A stretch of DNA of 64,000 nt from Heligmosomoides polygyrus polygyrus (GCA_947396885.1 OX377206.1:18719114-18783113); one strand, 5' to 3'; shown: positions 34,190 to 45,742, counted from the first letter of the stretch. Notes: generated by a model not told the origin, from the letters alone. Made by a program: numbers and translations.

Positions 34190-34835
34190 ACGAGTGCCCT
34201 CGAGCCATCGTCTTCTATATGAATGACGTCGCAAGCGACGGCAACCGTACGAGACATCAACGGTGCTCTGGGAGAGGACACCACTTCCACCAGCCCTGGC
34301 CATACGCCGCTTTGCTCAGTTCGAAGGAGGAGATGCTGTCAAACAGGATCCGGAGGTTGGTACGCGCAGTTTTGCGACGCGACTAGGATGTGCAGGCGTC
34401 AGTCGCCTCCATCTCTTCGGATACAGCAAAGTACCAACTGATGGAACCATCATCCCTTTACCGATAGATTCCGAGTGTCCGTTTCTCAGTCTGTTCCTCT
34501 GCCCAAGCACCGAAACGTGTTCTGGAAGACCTGATCTCCGGAGCTGACTTGGGTCCTCCACAAATCAAACAGGAGAAGATTCGCTAGCCATGGCAGGCCA
34601 AAATAGACGTTCACCCCACGAGGTGTCTCTTTTGCTGCCTCTGGTATTCGCGAGAAATGTTGCATTACAAGCTGCTTCAGAAAGGACACGAAGTTAGGCA
34701 GTATTTACGCCATTCAACTTCAGAAACTGGCAAACTCTGTTCAAGAAAATGATCGAGACGTGCTTCTGTCCACCACTTTCACGATGGCTCTATGTAGGTT
34801 AGCTAACGAGACACGTGAAAATAGGAGTGAATGGG
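34190..34835 (+). pseudogene. mariner-family transposase fossil, 3'-truncated
   Basis: Across shifting frames the mariner order can be followed: ATVRDINGALGEDT, RRFAQFEGGDAVKQDPE, LHLFGYSKVP, a PKHRNV block, ELTWVLHKSNRRRF (first-aspartate region, D lost), GSIYAIQLQKLANSVQE, then ANETREN where the second-aspartate block should lead. The homology stops at a 19-base G-run (34837-34855), and the third aspartate is absent. At least four frame changes mark it as old. Confidence 0.6.
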
Positions 34836-34836
34836 A

Positions 34837-34855
34837 GGGGGGGGGGGGGGGGGGG
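34837..34855. repeat. poly-G tract
   Basis: Nineteen consecutive G residues at the point where the mariner fossil ends. Confidence 0.95.
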
Positions 34856-34856
34856 A

Positions 34857-35389
34857 GGCCGGCCGGGACACGTATCCCACCCACCCTATTTCCCTGTCCC
34901 CTATTGTCCACCTTTGATTATAACTTATTTCATCGCTTCAAGGCATTCCTATCTAAAAAAAATCACCTAAATTAAGATGCTGAGAGAGCCGTCGGTGATT
35001 TCTTTAACTTTCGGTCTCCCCAAGTTCTCGGAGAAGGCAATTCCTATTATTTGGCAAATTTTAGGGTCGAGCGATTGGGATTATATTGCTTGGATTCCGT
35101 TATATGCTGAATAAAAAAATAAAGGTGCAAAAAATCGTGATCACCCTGCTTTCCTACAACGCTTATATGAACGTGGCAAAATCCACTCAGCTTTGAACAT
35201 TCCGAGCGTCTCCGATGCTGAGGATTTAAAGTCATCACAAACTGCATCACTGGCCCTTGAATTCGTCCTTTAATTTGTTGTCAAGCCTTTGACCTACTTT
35301 TAGGTGCAAAGAGTGAAATTATATGTAATGTGTTAATCGTTAAGGTTGTGCCGTGACCTCTTCCAGGTTTCATGGAATTAACTACACTG
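34857..35389. other. unassigned sequence
   Basis: No gene or repeat recognised between the G-run and the next mariner. Confidence 0.4.
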
Positions 35390-35824
35390 TATTAGGTTGG
35401 AAAAAGTCTCTTCACACTTCAAAAAGTTCTTACCGTTCTCCTTGTAAACACAGTACACACTAGCTAGTATTCGTTGCTGATTTCATAATCCTATCACACT
35501 TGTCTACCGTTCGCACGCGGATACAGGTCAAGACCCTTCTTGTACTTCGTTATCCATGCAATCTGCCGGACTCAATGCCAGATCTACTTCATGGCCATTT
35601 TCGGCACGGCATTCTTTATGAATTCATTAAAAGATCTACAACATGTCAGGCAGCCGACCAAATTAACCATAAATATTGCTTGGGATCTACTACTCCTCGC
35701 GCCTGTTGTGAGTGGTTCGGAAAGTTTTTGAAGGGAGATTATTCTTTCGAGGACAAAGCAAGGTCAGGAAGGCCAGCTGAACTGGACGACACTGAACTAC
35801 ATACTCCATCTTCTTCGTGCCGAT

Positions 35825-37256
35825 CAGAGGTGCACACTGAATTCCGTCCGTTAAAATTTTTTAACGAAATTTTTTAACGGAAAATTTTCGTTAAATTTCC
35901 GGTAAATCGTTAAATTTCGTTAAAAAATACAATTATCTGCAAACCATTGTTTCAAGAGGAAAAAATCAAGGAAAACCTTATAGGTTTCAATTTCAAGAGG
36001 TCAACAGCTAAAGTTCAAGGAATGGAGTCTAACACTGCAATGAAAATAAACAATTCAACATCAACAAACATCAACAACATCAACAAGATGATCACCGGCA
36101 AGGCATCTTACTATAAAATGTGCGATCAGACAAAACCCGGAGTTCCCCGCTTCCCTAGCTCTTTACGAAACCGTATTGTGTGACTGTTCTACGAGCATAT
36201 ACAATTTCGATACGAGCAATAGCCCATGAAGCACAGAAGTTATAATGAAAATCCAATTAAAAGCCTATCAGTGGAATGTTAACACTTTTTCGAACGCACG
36301 ATTTTCGAGTGCCTTGTGCGTTGGACCAATCCATTTTTGCAACATCGGGACTGTGACGTGGTATCATGTCACACGGTCCCACACTGCAGAAAGGTGTGAC
36401 ACGTCGTCAACGTGTTAACGTTCAGGAAAAGTAGCATTCCTAATTTTTGTTATTAGCGTTTTTCTAAAATCGTTTAAAATACGTATAGCGGCTGAAAACA
36501 TTCTCTCCGTCTCGATTGTTTCAGGTGGCGAGCAAAAGTATTCTGGGATAAGCAACGCCACGTGAGGATAGGCATATCCTACGAGGAGGTTAGACCAGTA
36601 TCTTTATGGATTCGTTGAGGTGCTTGGAGGATCGGCAAAGAAATTTCTAGCTCCAAAATGCATTAAAGGATGAGGATAAAGAACGGCATTACTCAATCTC
36701 TTTTGGGATGCGCCAAGCATTCTACTTCTACGGGATATTGTGGAGGCGATCCGAATGCGCATTTGGCCAAATAGTGACTTGTGGTGGTCAGCCGATGAAG
36801 AAGTCGGCGCTTTATCCTTCCCAGACACGTCTGGTACCAATTCACCGACCCAGCAGGGATGGAAGGCTTGGTTGGCCTAATTTTCAACAATGTTGCAGGC
36901 GAATCAGAAGCCTGGTATAAGGTGCACGCGACAGCCGCCACCTCCTTCTACTGTGCTACACGCGCCGAAAAATCCATTTAAAAATTCCAAAATTCAAAAC
37001 AATTTCGTGAGAACGTTGAAATATTCTTGCTGATTTCAATAGTTTTTTTTTCAGGAACAGTCTTAATTGGGAGAATGAGCCTACATTATTAGTGAAGAGA
37101 AAGGGTAATTGTGATAAACGCACTGAGAAAAACGTCCGTTAAAAATTCCGTTAAATTTCTAAAAATTTCCGTTAAGTCGTTAAGCCAGATTTTAACGAAA
37201 AATGCCGTTAATTCGTTAAATTCGTTAAATCGTTAACCGTTAAATGTGCACCCCTG
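35825..37256. mobile_element. non-autonomous hAT-type element with 8-bp TSD
   Basis: Its ends are CAGAGGTGCAC and GTGCACCCCTG (inverted, one mismatch). The exact 8-bp duplication gtgccgat flanks it at 35817-35824 and 37257-37264, the hallmark of hAT insertion. Subterminal zones carry many cgttaaat/atttaacg motifs on both sides (35848-35935 and 37130-37245). No transposase is encoded; the largest frame (35947-36183) is Asn/Thr-rich and unassigned. A SINE sits inside. Confidence 0.85.
36668..36966 (-). mobile_element. tRNA-derived SINE-like element nested in the hAT element
   Basis: Minus-oriented copy from the ggataaa-like tail side (36668) to the tagcaca-type head (36966). A deletion or substitution has replaced the cgggaaatccgaacc block with a divergent B-box region near 36880-36910. 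The flanks aaatgcattaaa and aaatccatttaaa suggest a worn target duplication. Confidence 0.75.
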
Positions 37257-37755
37257 GTGCCGATAGAAGGCCGATGACACGTCAACTGACAGAGAAGCTC
37301 GAATTGTCTCATATGGGAATCCATCTGAAGAATCTTTGCTTTGCATGGAAATTCGGAGCTTGGATTCCACATGCCCTGTCAGACGCTCAGTTCAAAACCA
37401 CGTGTTGCAAGAGTCACAAGAGAAACAATAAAGGAGCTGGGCTGGGAAGTAATGCCACATCCACCGTATAGCCCTGACCTCGCCGCTACCGAATACATAC
37501 CATCTCTTCCGTGCTCTGAAGCAAGAAATTGGAGAGAAATATTTTGAAACGGACGAAGACCCCAAAAATCGGATTCAGCAATGTTACGACTCCAGAACTG
37601 CAGTCCTTTAAGCGAGAGGAATTGGAAAAGTACCCAGTCGTTGGAGAAGTGTAGTTGAACAAAACGGAATTTATCTCAATTGATTTGACATTGTTGTTGT
37701 AAAGAAATAAATCTTTGTAAAAAATGAAAAAAAAAACTTTTTTTCCAACCTAATA

Positions 37756-39885
37756 CACCGTAGATTGTGCGGCTGCCATTTACTCCAAATTTGCATATAA
37801 AAAATTGCATTGAATTTTGCTAGTGGCTAGGTAAACTTTAGTTCACATTGCTAATTTGTATAGCAAAGATTATCCACAAAGTGCTCACTCAGAATTAATG
37901 TTTTTAGATAATTTTATAACTGACGTTTTGTTTTTTCTCAACAAAAAATTATTTCTGACTTTTTTACATGGAAACCGCCTGTGAAATGCTGTGGCTGTAG
38001 GAGGCCTCTAATTACAAAACAAGCAGCCAGTTCCCGTTGCCATCCTAGCACCAAAAATTTTGGTTATTGGGTTAAAAATTTGATAACAAATCAGCAGATA
38101 TGGGGTTATTGACCACTTGCTGCGTAAATTGTAGCCACGCCGGATTTCATTTATTGGAAACATAAATCGGTCGACGGAACTGGGGTTGTGAAAAATCCAT
38201 TTATTTTTTAAGTAGAGCACTGTATGTAACTGTGGTTGTGAAAAATCCAAAAATTTCAAGTGAATAGTCTATCTAATGCATGTCGTTCATTGTCAGATTG
38301 TGAACCACAATACGATAAAATTCAAGCAATGATTAGAAAAACCTGAATTCTTGTCACAGCTCGCTTTAACGAAAGAATCGGCCTGCTTATCAAATAGCTG
38401 TCCTCGTATGAACATCAGCCCGATGCTGGGAAACACACCTGAAATACCTGTGTTTTAGTCAGATGTCCAATAGACTCTGATCAAAACAGCATTTAGATTT
38501 TTTGCTTTTGATCAGCTCATGTTTGGCAGTTTGGCACTCATACAGGTGTGCTATTCGTCCCATCAAAGCATGTTCTGGTATACAGACCTCCGATGCCTAG
38601 GCGTCCGTTAAGGAAGGAATCGATTCTTGGTGAAGTTGAAACCAGTGCCTCGTACCAACTGTGCCACATACGCTTCGTAGCAGAAAGTATTTATTAGAAC
38701 AGGAAAACGTGAGCAAATCGAAACTTTTTGCTATTTTACACCACAGACCGCGGCGTGCTGTGTTCTACATACTACATTGCAGGACCTAGTGTTTAGGCAT
38801 TTACTGTAATTAAGATTAATTAAATTAACAGCAAAATACGCAGCCAGAAGGCCCCTTCCGCTCTGGTCATTGAAGGGGCTGCTGACATTCGAAGTAGGCG
38901 ACGTTAAAATGGTTCCCAGTTTGTTTCAGACTTTGAAGCAAATAGCAATCAATTTTTCAATCAATTGTTGGCTTGCTTCTTGTGAACAATATAGAATAGG
39001 CATCACATTCACGCTCAACATGCCAAGGAAGATCAAGGGCAGGTATAAATCAATACTAGTAGTCGATATCGATTGCGTGATCGATTTCGTGCGCACGTTG
39101 CGAAGCTCTTCGTGTAGTTATCGTATACAAGGGCATAAGTATTTTGTGCGAATGCTCAACAAAGCAATCGATAAGATCAGTAGAAGGTGTACCTTCCCAA
39201 ATACACGTACAGACTCTTGGACGCACGTAAAGGCATACTGGTGGATTAGCTATTTTACCAAACGGTCGCACCACACCTATCACCATAAATACACAGGTTT
39301 TAACAAAGACGATAAAAAGGCCTCTTTTCAGTGGATGCTATCCATCCATACCATACCAGAATTAGTGGATAGAAGACATGGCACATTCCACTATGAACTG
39401 AACTGCCGGTCAGTTAATGCTCCTTTGAAATGACTTTATCTCTAATCGAACTCGTTATATTCTGAGCATCAACTGCAACTCGTGAGTATGTACATATGTA
39501 CTTGTCAGGACAGCTGAAGATCCCTTCAGGAATAGCTTCGATCTTGTGCCGTCGGGTTGCGTTTCTAGGGATTCGCAAGCTGAAATCTGCCAAAAATAGC
39601 TCCAATAAGCCACCATCGAATCAATCCATGTACCATTGTGTGCTAGCGCATCTATTTTAAGAAAAAACAACGACGTCATGTGCTCCTTGTCAACTTCTTA
39701 TCCATCAAATGAGAAGCACTTCACAAGGCAGTGCTAACACATCTCATTAATCAAAAATGTTGAACACGACCTACCTAAAAACAAACAATCAGAAAGTGAC
39801 TGCGAATGTGCGACATGCGACTACCTGCTACTCAAAAAATAAATATGTAAAATGTGTACATGTGGGCGTTAGTCAATAGCTGAAC
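37756..39885. other. unassigned AT-rich sequence
   Basis: Holds a direct duplication of about 24 bases (actg[g/t]ggttgtgaaaaatcca at 38178-38202 and 38220-38250), a tRNA-3'-end-like scrap at about 38640-38680, and the 187-codon frame listed separately. Nothing else recognised. Confidence 0.35.
38870..39433 (+). CDS. 187-codon open frame, unassigned
   Basis: The longest ATG-initiated frame of the window. The translation is Lys/His/Tyr-rich with no recognised domain, signal peptide or repeat, and no splice partners were seen. Given the window size and composition, one frame of this length could arise by chance, so I give it low weight. A piece at 39056-39075 falls in the cgatatcgat-type repeat. 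Confidence 0.2.
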   Translation: MKGLLTFEVGDVKMVPSLFQTLKQIAINFSINCWLASCEQYRIGITFTLNMPRKIKGRYKSILVVDIDCVIDFVRTLRSSSCSYRIQGHKYFVRMLNKAIDKISRRCTFPNTRTDSWTHVKAYWWISYFTKRSHHTYHHKYTGFNKDDKKASFQWMLSIHTIPELVDRRHGTFHYELNCRSVNAPLK

Positions 39886-40026
39886 GGGATGCGCCATCCA
39901 TTCTATTTCGACTTCTGATTTGGGATCGATGGAGGGCCCTGTTAGCCTGAATGAGACTCCGTACCGAAAACCTCAAAAGGGGTGCGCACGTCAGCCGGCT
40001 CCTTCTCCGGCTGTACTACACACCCT
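39886..40026 (-). repeat. SINE fragment with internal deletion
   Basis: gggatgcgcca...cattctattt on the tail side is joined directly to gatcgatggagggc and the head side (cgcacgtcagccggctcctt...ctgtactacacaccc), missing the central ~120 bp. Confidence 0.55.
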
Positions 40027-40592
40027 GAGATATACACACTACAGAGCAATTAAGCAGAGCAAATAGTTAATATTATCAGCGCCCATAACGATCAATGATA
40101 AAAACTGCCCGTTATTTCGTCTTTTGCTACCGAGCAATAGAGGTATTCGAATACTCTGCTCAAAATTCCAAAAGTGCAATTTAACGTTGTTTTTCTCTTC
40201 GCAGCACCACTAATCGGTCTATGCTACATGCGCGGCCGTGCGAGGATCCCTCCATTAATCCGCCTGTGAATACTTTCAATCAATACTATCGATTTTTGCC
40301 TCTAATCAACAGCAGCTTATTGGGATTTTACCCGACAGAATGTAACAGGCGCTGGCTAATCTAACAATAGAAGGATACCATGTGGCAGTGGCACTTTAGG
40401 ATGAGATGTTTATCACAGGATGCAGTTTCGAACGCTAACTCCAGGTATGTTTTCCATGTGTTCCATTTCTGCTGGGAACATCGAAAACGAAGTTGCGGAA
40501 CATTTTCACTTCTTCTTGTTCGGAAGAGTTCAAATAGGCTAAAAACAGCGTTGGCGGCCAAGAAGTGGTGGCGCAGGGGATATTGGGAAGGT

Positions 40593-40610
40593 GGGGGGGG
40601 GGGGGGGGGG
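40593..40610. repeat. poly-G tract
   Basis: Eighteen consecutive G residues in otherwise unassigned DNA (40030-40920). Confidence 0.95.
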
Positions 40611-41195
40611 TTCGTGTTTCGACATCTCGATGATGTATCATTTTCTCACTTCATAAAAACAGTATAGGTGGATGAGACAATTTTACACTACTGTTGTACT
40701 GGAACTGGCATCTGCCCGCTATCTAGTAAGATGACTCGATTTCAATTCTTCCGCCCTCAAAAGTTATAGCCTGTGAGGTTGATGAATACTATCCCATAGG
40801 TGATTAATACTATCCCACTTATCCCATACGTAAGTATGGCTGGAGGGGATCATGGTCATCAATTTCGCTCAAAGTTTACCTAGAGACGTTTCTGGTATTG
40901 ATCCTGATCGTACCACCCTTGCTCACCTACTCAGACAAGCGAGCACTAGGACCCGCACAACCAGTTGCTATTGTGGTGAGAACCTGTTGCAGTGGGTGTG
41001 GCGGGCTGCACCGATTGGCCAGGTGAGGGAGCCCGACGCGATTACCTGCACCCCGTTGACGCTCCTGTGGAAGTATACCATTAGGCTTAAGGATCGGCTC
41101 CTGTTGCAAGAGTGTTGCACGATTCTTGTGCAGCCGTATATCTACATATATCCAGCTCGTACCTACATATATATGTGCATACGCATATAAGTATA

Positions 41196-42704
41196 TTAGG
41201 TTGTCCCATAAGTCCCCGCCGTTTTATTCAACGATTCACTGCAGATTTCGCCGGCGGTCTCTTGCATAACGCTGCATAACTTTCGAAAGAGAATGATTTT
41301 CTCTATCAGAGCATGTATTGCATTTCTTTTTTCACCATGAATTTTGTCAATTTTTAGTTCGTTGAAGTGAAAAAGTGAAAAAGTAGCCATTTGCGCACTT
41401 GTTCTCTCCGCTTAGGTTTATAATTTTTCCGCAGTTTTTTACTGCACCTAGAAGAGAATGTTCTAGGTGCAGTAAAAAACTGCGGAAAAATTATGAACCG
41501 GAGATGATGATGATGATGATGAATTATAAACCGGAGATGCGGCGGAGATGAGGATGCTGAGGTGGGCATGTGGATGGACCCGTCGGGACAGGGTGCGAAA
41601 CGAGGATGTTAGGGCAGTGATGAAGACTGCCCCGATCCAGCTGAAGATGAGAGAGCAGCGCCTGAGGTGGTATGGACACGTCCTCAGAAGACCAGAGGAT
41701 CACCCCACAAGGTTGGCCCTAGATTACGAGGTACCCGGAAAGCGTCCGAGAGGAGCCCCTAGGAAAAGATGGAAGGACGTCATCAAGAGAGATCTCGCCG
41801 AAGTCGGCGCCACGGCAGATGACGCCCTTGATAGGATGAGGTGGCGACAGATCACAAGAACAGCGGACCCTGCGACTGCGCGGGACTAAACGCTCAGGAG
41901 AAGAAGAAGAAGAAGAAGAAGAAGAGAATGTTCTGTATCACAAGAATATGTGTTGGTCCTATTTTCTCACTTGCCCTTTATTGAGTTTTAGGCCATCAAA
42001 TCGGGAATTCCGACTTTTCCGTCCGAATTTTTACCAAAACTCCGGCTCTGTGGTTGGACCTTTTTGCCTGGTGTTATATGTCGTTTGGAAGAGGATGTCT
42101 TGCTCAGTAAGAATTTGTGTCGCGTTTATTGGCCTACGCTGATTTCTGTCGAATATCAATAAATGAGGAAGGAGATTGTTGGTGAAGAAGATTTTTCTCT
42201 TTTTGGCATTTTGTTGACATTCAATAGAAATTAATAAACGCAATACATATTCTTATAGAGCAAGACATTTTCTTTCGAATGACATATAACTCCAAACCAA
42301 AAAGTCCAACCACAGAGCAGGAGCTGCCGGCAAATATAACCACCCTCCTTCGGACGTCCCAATTTTATGACCTAAAAATCAATAAAGGACAAATGAGCAA
42401 ATAGCACTAACACACATTCTTGTAGTACAGAACATTGTCTTCAAAGAGCTTTAAAAAACTGCGCAAAAAATTACATACCTAAGCGGAGGGAACAAGTGCG
42501 CAAATGGCTACTTTTTCACTTTTTCACTTTTCATTTCAACTACCTAAAGATTGACAAAATCCATGATGAAAAAAGAAATGCAATAAATTTTCTGATAGAG
42601 CAAATCATTCTCTCTCGAAAGCTATAAAGCGCTATGCAAGAGACTGCCGGCGAAATCTGCAGTGAATCGTTGAAAAAACGGCGAAGACTTATGGGACAAC
42701 CTAA
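41196..42704. mobile_element. long palindromic MITE with mariner-type TIRs
   Basis: The ends ttaggttgtcccataagtcc and its inverted partner begin an inverted repeat that runs almost to the centre (about 42165). The left arm is 41196-41464 plus 41945-42160, interrupted by the RTE insertion; the right arm is about 42175-42704. Without the insertion the element is about 1.03 kb and nearly all palindrome. TA is present on the left (41194-41195) but TT on the right, so the target duplication has decayed. No transposase is encoded. Confidence 0.8.
41465..41932 (+). mobile_element. RTE-type retrotransposon 3' end, inserted in the MITE
   Basis: ORF2 C-terminal codons 41548-41889 read RMLRWACGWTRRDRVRNEDV, then REQRLRWYGHVLRRPEDH, then DDALDRMRWRQITRTADPA, and stop. 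This is the region after the RT domain of RTE-clade elements. A (GAAGAA)n tail (about 41898-41932) follows. The target duplication agagaatgttct lies at 41453-41464 and 41933-41944. The 5' junction starts with an inverted copy (41462-41498) of target DNA at 41416-41452 with one mismatch, then a (GAT)n stretch. The copy is severely 5'-truncated. Confidence 0.8.
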
Positions 42705-42817
42705 TTCTATGTACACACATGTATATACATTTGTATATACAGGTAAAAACAGGTTGTCACCACAATAGCAAGTGGTTGTACGGGTCCTAGATAACGAATG
42801 TCTGAGTATGCCTACAG

Positions 42818-42991
42818 TACAGTATAGTTATGCTCTCTCAATTTCTTTGAATATTCGATTGATTTCGAATGCTCACAAATTTCGAATATATGAATTCGAA
42901 TACATTCGAAAAACGCGATTTTTCGAATATTCCTGTTCAAACAAAAATCATTCGAATGCCTATTCAAACAGGCCATTCAAGCACAACTATA
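42818..42991. mobile_element. 174-bp MITE, same family as 33492-33699
   Basis: Left end tacagtatagttatgctc, right end gcacaactata, interior of ttcgaat palindromic blocks. The flanks gcctacag (42810-42817) and gcctacca (42992-42999) form a worn 8-bp duplication. Confidence 0.65.
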
Positions 42992-43119
42992 GCCTACCAA
43001 AGTCATCAAAAAAAGCTAAAAATTTGCTTCATATAACACCTTTACGAACCACTCTATCTATGTCCGCGTGGAAAAAAGCATCTCCTTCTTAGGAGTCGTG
43101 AAAATGCAATAGTACCAGT

Positions 43120-43400
43120 GAATCTAGTTTGCTTTCTGAAGAACCTTTTCGTTGCGATTTCACATAGAGAGCCTTGATCGCCGTGGCGGGTCTTTTTTAG
43201 AACGTGCAAAAGCGCAGCATCAGCGAAGAGTCGAACCACGAACCCTTCCTTCCCATACACCACCACTTCTCTGCCGCCAGAGCTGCTTCTAGCTAGATCG
43301 CGCTCCATCAAGACAAATTGAAAATGGTCTAGAATTCCGTCCTCAAAAACACTTAGCAGATGTGGAACGCAAATCATCTCAAAAAGCCACTGCGATCTGG
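43120..43400 (-). CDS. coding-like minus frame, unassigned
   Basis: An open minus frame reads SQWLFEMICVPHLLSVFEDG, then HFQFVLMERDLARSSSGG and REVVVYGKEGFVVRLFADAA, with a protein-like residue pattern and GC-richer codons than its surroundings. Splice borders are not clear (acceptor candidate gatcgcag near 43398). It could be an exon or a decayed transposon protein. No family recognised. Confidence 0.3.
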
Positions 43401-43586
43401 TATCCTTCTATTGTAAGCACCGACTACACCTATCGCTCCTGTGCCTTGGTTTTTGTGCGCAATAAATGCCAAAAAGCCGCGGTTTTCGTCGTTCCCCGTA
43501 ACTTCCTTCAAAGTGGCCTACTCAAGAAATAAATCTCACCATCGGAATTCAACTTGGGCGATCTATCCAATAATGCAGATATCGTT

Positions 43587-43711
43587 CAGTGGTGTTAGAA
43601 AAAAATATATATGAGATCTATAAAACCTGGACGGCGGCGTCGTTCGAGATGATTTTACCAACAGGGTCCAGGCTTTATAGGTATCAAATCTTTTTTTTTC
43701 TAAAATCACTG
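43587..43711. mobile_element. 125-bp palindromic MITE
   Basis: cagtggtgttagaaaaaa...ataaaacctggac is followed after about 30 bases by the inverted copy gtccaggctttata...ttctaaaatcactg. The CAGTG start is Tc1-like, but no TA duplication is visible. Confidence 0.6.
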
Positions 43712-44585
43712 CATAATACCTACGTCTTTGTATAGATCGAACGGCGAAAACGGCAGTTTTTTGCGTTTATCCCGCCCAAAAATCATAAGACAGGAGCGGT
43801 ATTGTATGTACCTAATGGACAATGGATCCGACACCGATTTGGATAACTCGGATCCTTTAATTTTTCTAACCCTGGTTGAATGGATTGGGCTAACAAAGGG
43901 TCCTTAGAAAGCCCAAGAGTCAGGGCGTGGTCACATGGTGTGATTTTCACCAGATCGGATTTCCGGATAATACAGATAACTGATTTGGATCAGAAATCTG
44001 ATGTCCTATCTAATCCGGATATCCGATGCGAGATCCAAAGATAACTCAGCCTTATGGATCAGAAGAAAATCTTTCTTGTTAAAGCTACTCTTATGAGAAT
44101 TACCCTAAGACGCGAGCTTTTTAACGATGCTATGATCCGCATAGTCCTTTCAATCTCGATTGAAAAAAGTGAAAGATTCGAGTTATTCGAACCGGCAACG
44201 GATCCATGTTCAGTACCTACTCACTTCACGTACGTACTGCTGGTTCCTTGGTAGCATTAAATCCGCAACCGCTTTAGGACCCGATCGGCAAGTGCCTGAT
44301 GAGTACCCAACTTTAACCTCCACTGCAGTGGATATATGAATATAATAACCTCAGAACGTCTATAGGTCAGCGGTTCAATATTTTCATAAATGCCGGAAAA
44401 TTCAGGTTCCTCCTGTAAGTAAGGACCTTGCAAGCCTGATATTGGTTAAAATTCGTGCCAGAGATTCATCAGCGAATATCTGGCAAACATTTCGTGGCGG
44501 CATCGGATCGCAGTTCGGTCGTGCATCTCAAGTGGGCGTGGCGTCAAAGTAGAAGTTTCATGGAGAATTCATCGACGGAAACAGC
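43712..44585. other. unassigned sequence
   Basis: Repeated atccggat/ggatcagatt-like words between about 43820 and 44060 suggest an old low-complexity repeat; no gene recognised. Confidence 0.35.
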
Positions 44586-44973
44586 TCAGCGCAAAAACTT
44601 GGCACACCCACAGTCTTTCTCGACACTTTTCACTCGCTTGATGCTGATTTGTTCGAGTGACGGATGATCCAAGCGAAGATTGTCAGGAAACCGCATACTC
44701 TCCTCGGCGGTTGATTCGTCGGCGTGAATTGACAAGTGCAAATAGCATGGGAGAACCTGAAAAAGAAACTGCGCTGTTTTGCTGAATAGAAGACAATTTC
44801 TAGCCCTCAACATGCTTATGGTAAATAGAGAAAGTTATCGACTCCACCTCTCCCTCTACGGATGCGACGTGAGGCCCTTCTTGAGTTGGACCTCGCAATT
44901 TGAGTGTATACCCAGCACTGACAAGTTGTTCCAGATTTTCATCAATTTTCGCATTTAAACGCCCATGAACTTC
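44586..44973 (-). CDS. last two exons of an uncharacterised gene
   Basis: The terminal exon 44756-44586 follows a strong acceptor (tttctttttcag) and encodes VLPCYLHLSIHADESTAEES, then MRFPDNLRLDHPSLEQISIK, then a Cys-containing tail ending FLR and TGA. The preceding exon (about 44972 down to 44838, donor GAGAG|GTGGAG, or 44850 with TCC|GTAGAG) encodes AKIDENLEQLVSAGYTLKLR and GPTQEGPHVASVEGE, phase 0 at the junction, giving an intron of about 80-90 bp. The 5' boundary of that exon is uncertain. Family not recognised. It may belong with the helicase-like exon at 45743-45822 on the same strand. Confidence 0.5.
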
Positions 44974-45387
44974 TTACGTCATAGCGTCCTAGCATTAACT
45001 AGAGAAAACTTTTAACAAGCACTTTGAAAGGCAAAAGGTGGAAATTTTAGGGAGGGACTGTGTCTGCGATCATGCCATGCCCTTGCTTGTAATGCATTAT
45101 GAAATTCACTCATGTGGCTGCTTATCCTGGTCACTGCAATTGGTAATTTTTTACGGCCATCTCTTAACATCTTATCTCTTCCAGGCCCTCATCTTAACAA
45201 CGGTTTCGAATAAAAATTTGGAGGAGAACTAAAGAGTGAGGTGAAACCGAAAATATCCAGTAAAAAATCTTGAATGAAACGCCCTCAATACTTAATAAAC
45301 CATGGAAAAAGACAATGAATTACGCCACGACGAAAAATACAGAACAATTAAATATACGAGTATTTCTGTCAGTGTGCAGCAGCTTGG

Positions 45388-45600
45388 GCGCGTGGTAATG
45401 CAGTCCGAGGAGACGCGGGCTGTCGCGTGCACTCCCTTTCAATGTTATTGGTTCGAATTTTCCACCTAGGCCAACCAATCCCTCCGTGTTACATCTCTTC
45501 TCCGAGGGACTGAATACGTACCAAACTTGCCTGGAAAGGATAGCACAATGACTTGCTCGTCGGCCCCCACCACATGTCATCCTATCCTTTCCTTCTTTCA
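45388..45600 (+). repeat. SINE copy, diverged
   Basis: Head ggcgcgtggtaatgcagtcc, B-box-like ggttcgaattttcc, then ccaaacttgcctggaaagga and tgacttgctcgtcgg; the distal third is missing. Confidence 0.65.
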
Positions 45601-45742
45601 GTAATTCTTTCTCTCTCTCATTCTCCCTACCTCTGTTAACTGTGGTCCATACCCCCTACTCCTCCGGAAAATTGTAGCAATCTCTTAAACTTGTGCTTGG
45701 TTTCCTCAATAAGTGAGCTACCAAGGTAAATCATTTACTTAC

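Larger units (their letters stand above)
35392..37753 (+). mobile_element. mariner element, internally deleted and split by a hAT element
   Basis: The 5' TIR ttaggttggaaaaagtctct and the 3' TIR ending tttttttccaacctaa are flanked by TA on both sides (35390-35391 and 37754-37755). The transposase remnant starts near 35500 (STVRTRIQVKTLLVLRYPCN; DYSFEDKARSGRP), is interrupted at 35825, and resumes at 37265 (TRQLTEKLELSHMGIHLKN). It then jumps, about 37385, into the block after the second aspartate (HPPYSPDLAATEY). A deletion of roughly 340 bp relative to the copy at 47950-49210 removed the first two aspartates. Same subfamily as that copy by TIR and protein. Confidence 0.85.
40925..42815. repeat. 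outer inverted repeat around the palindromic MITE
   Basis: About 65 bp at 40928-40992 (ctcagacaagcgagcac, taggacccgcacaaccag, ttgctattgtggtgagaac) recur inverted at about 42745-42812 with moderate divergence. The MITE at 41196-42704 therefore sits inside a larger, older inverted structure. Confidence 0.5.
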
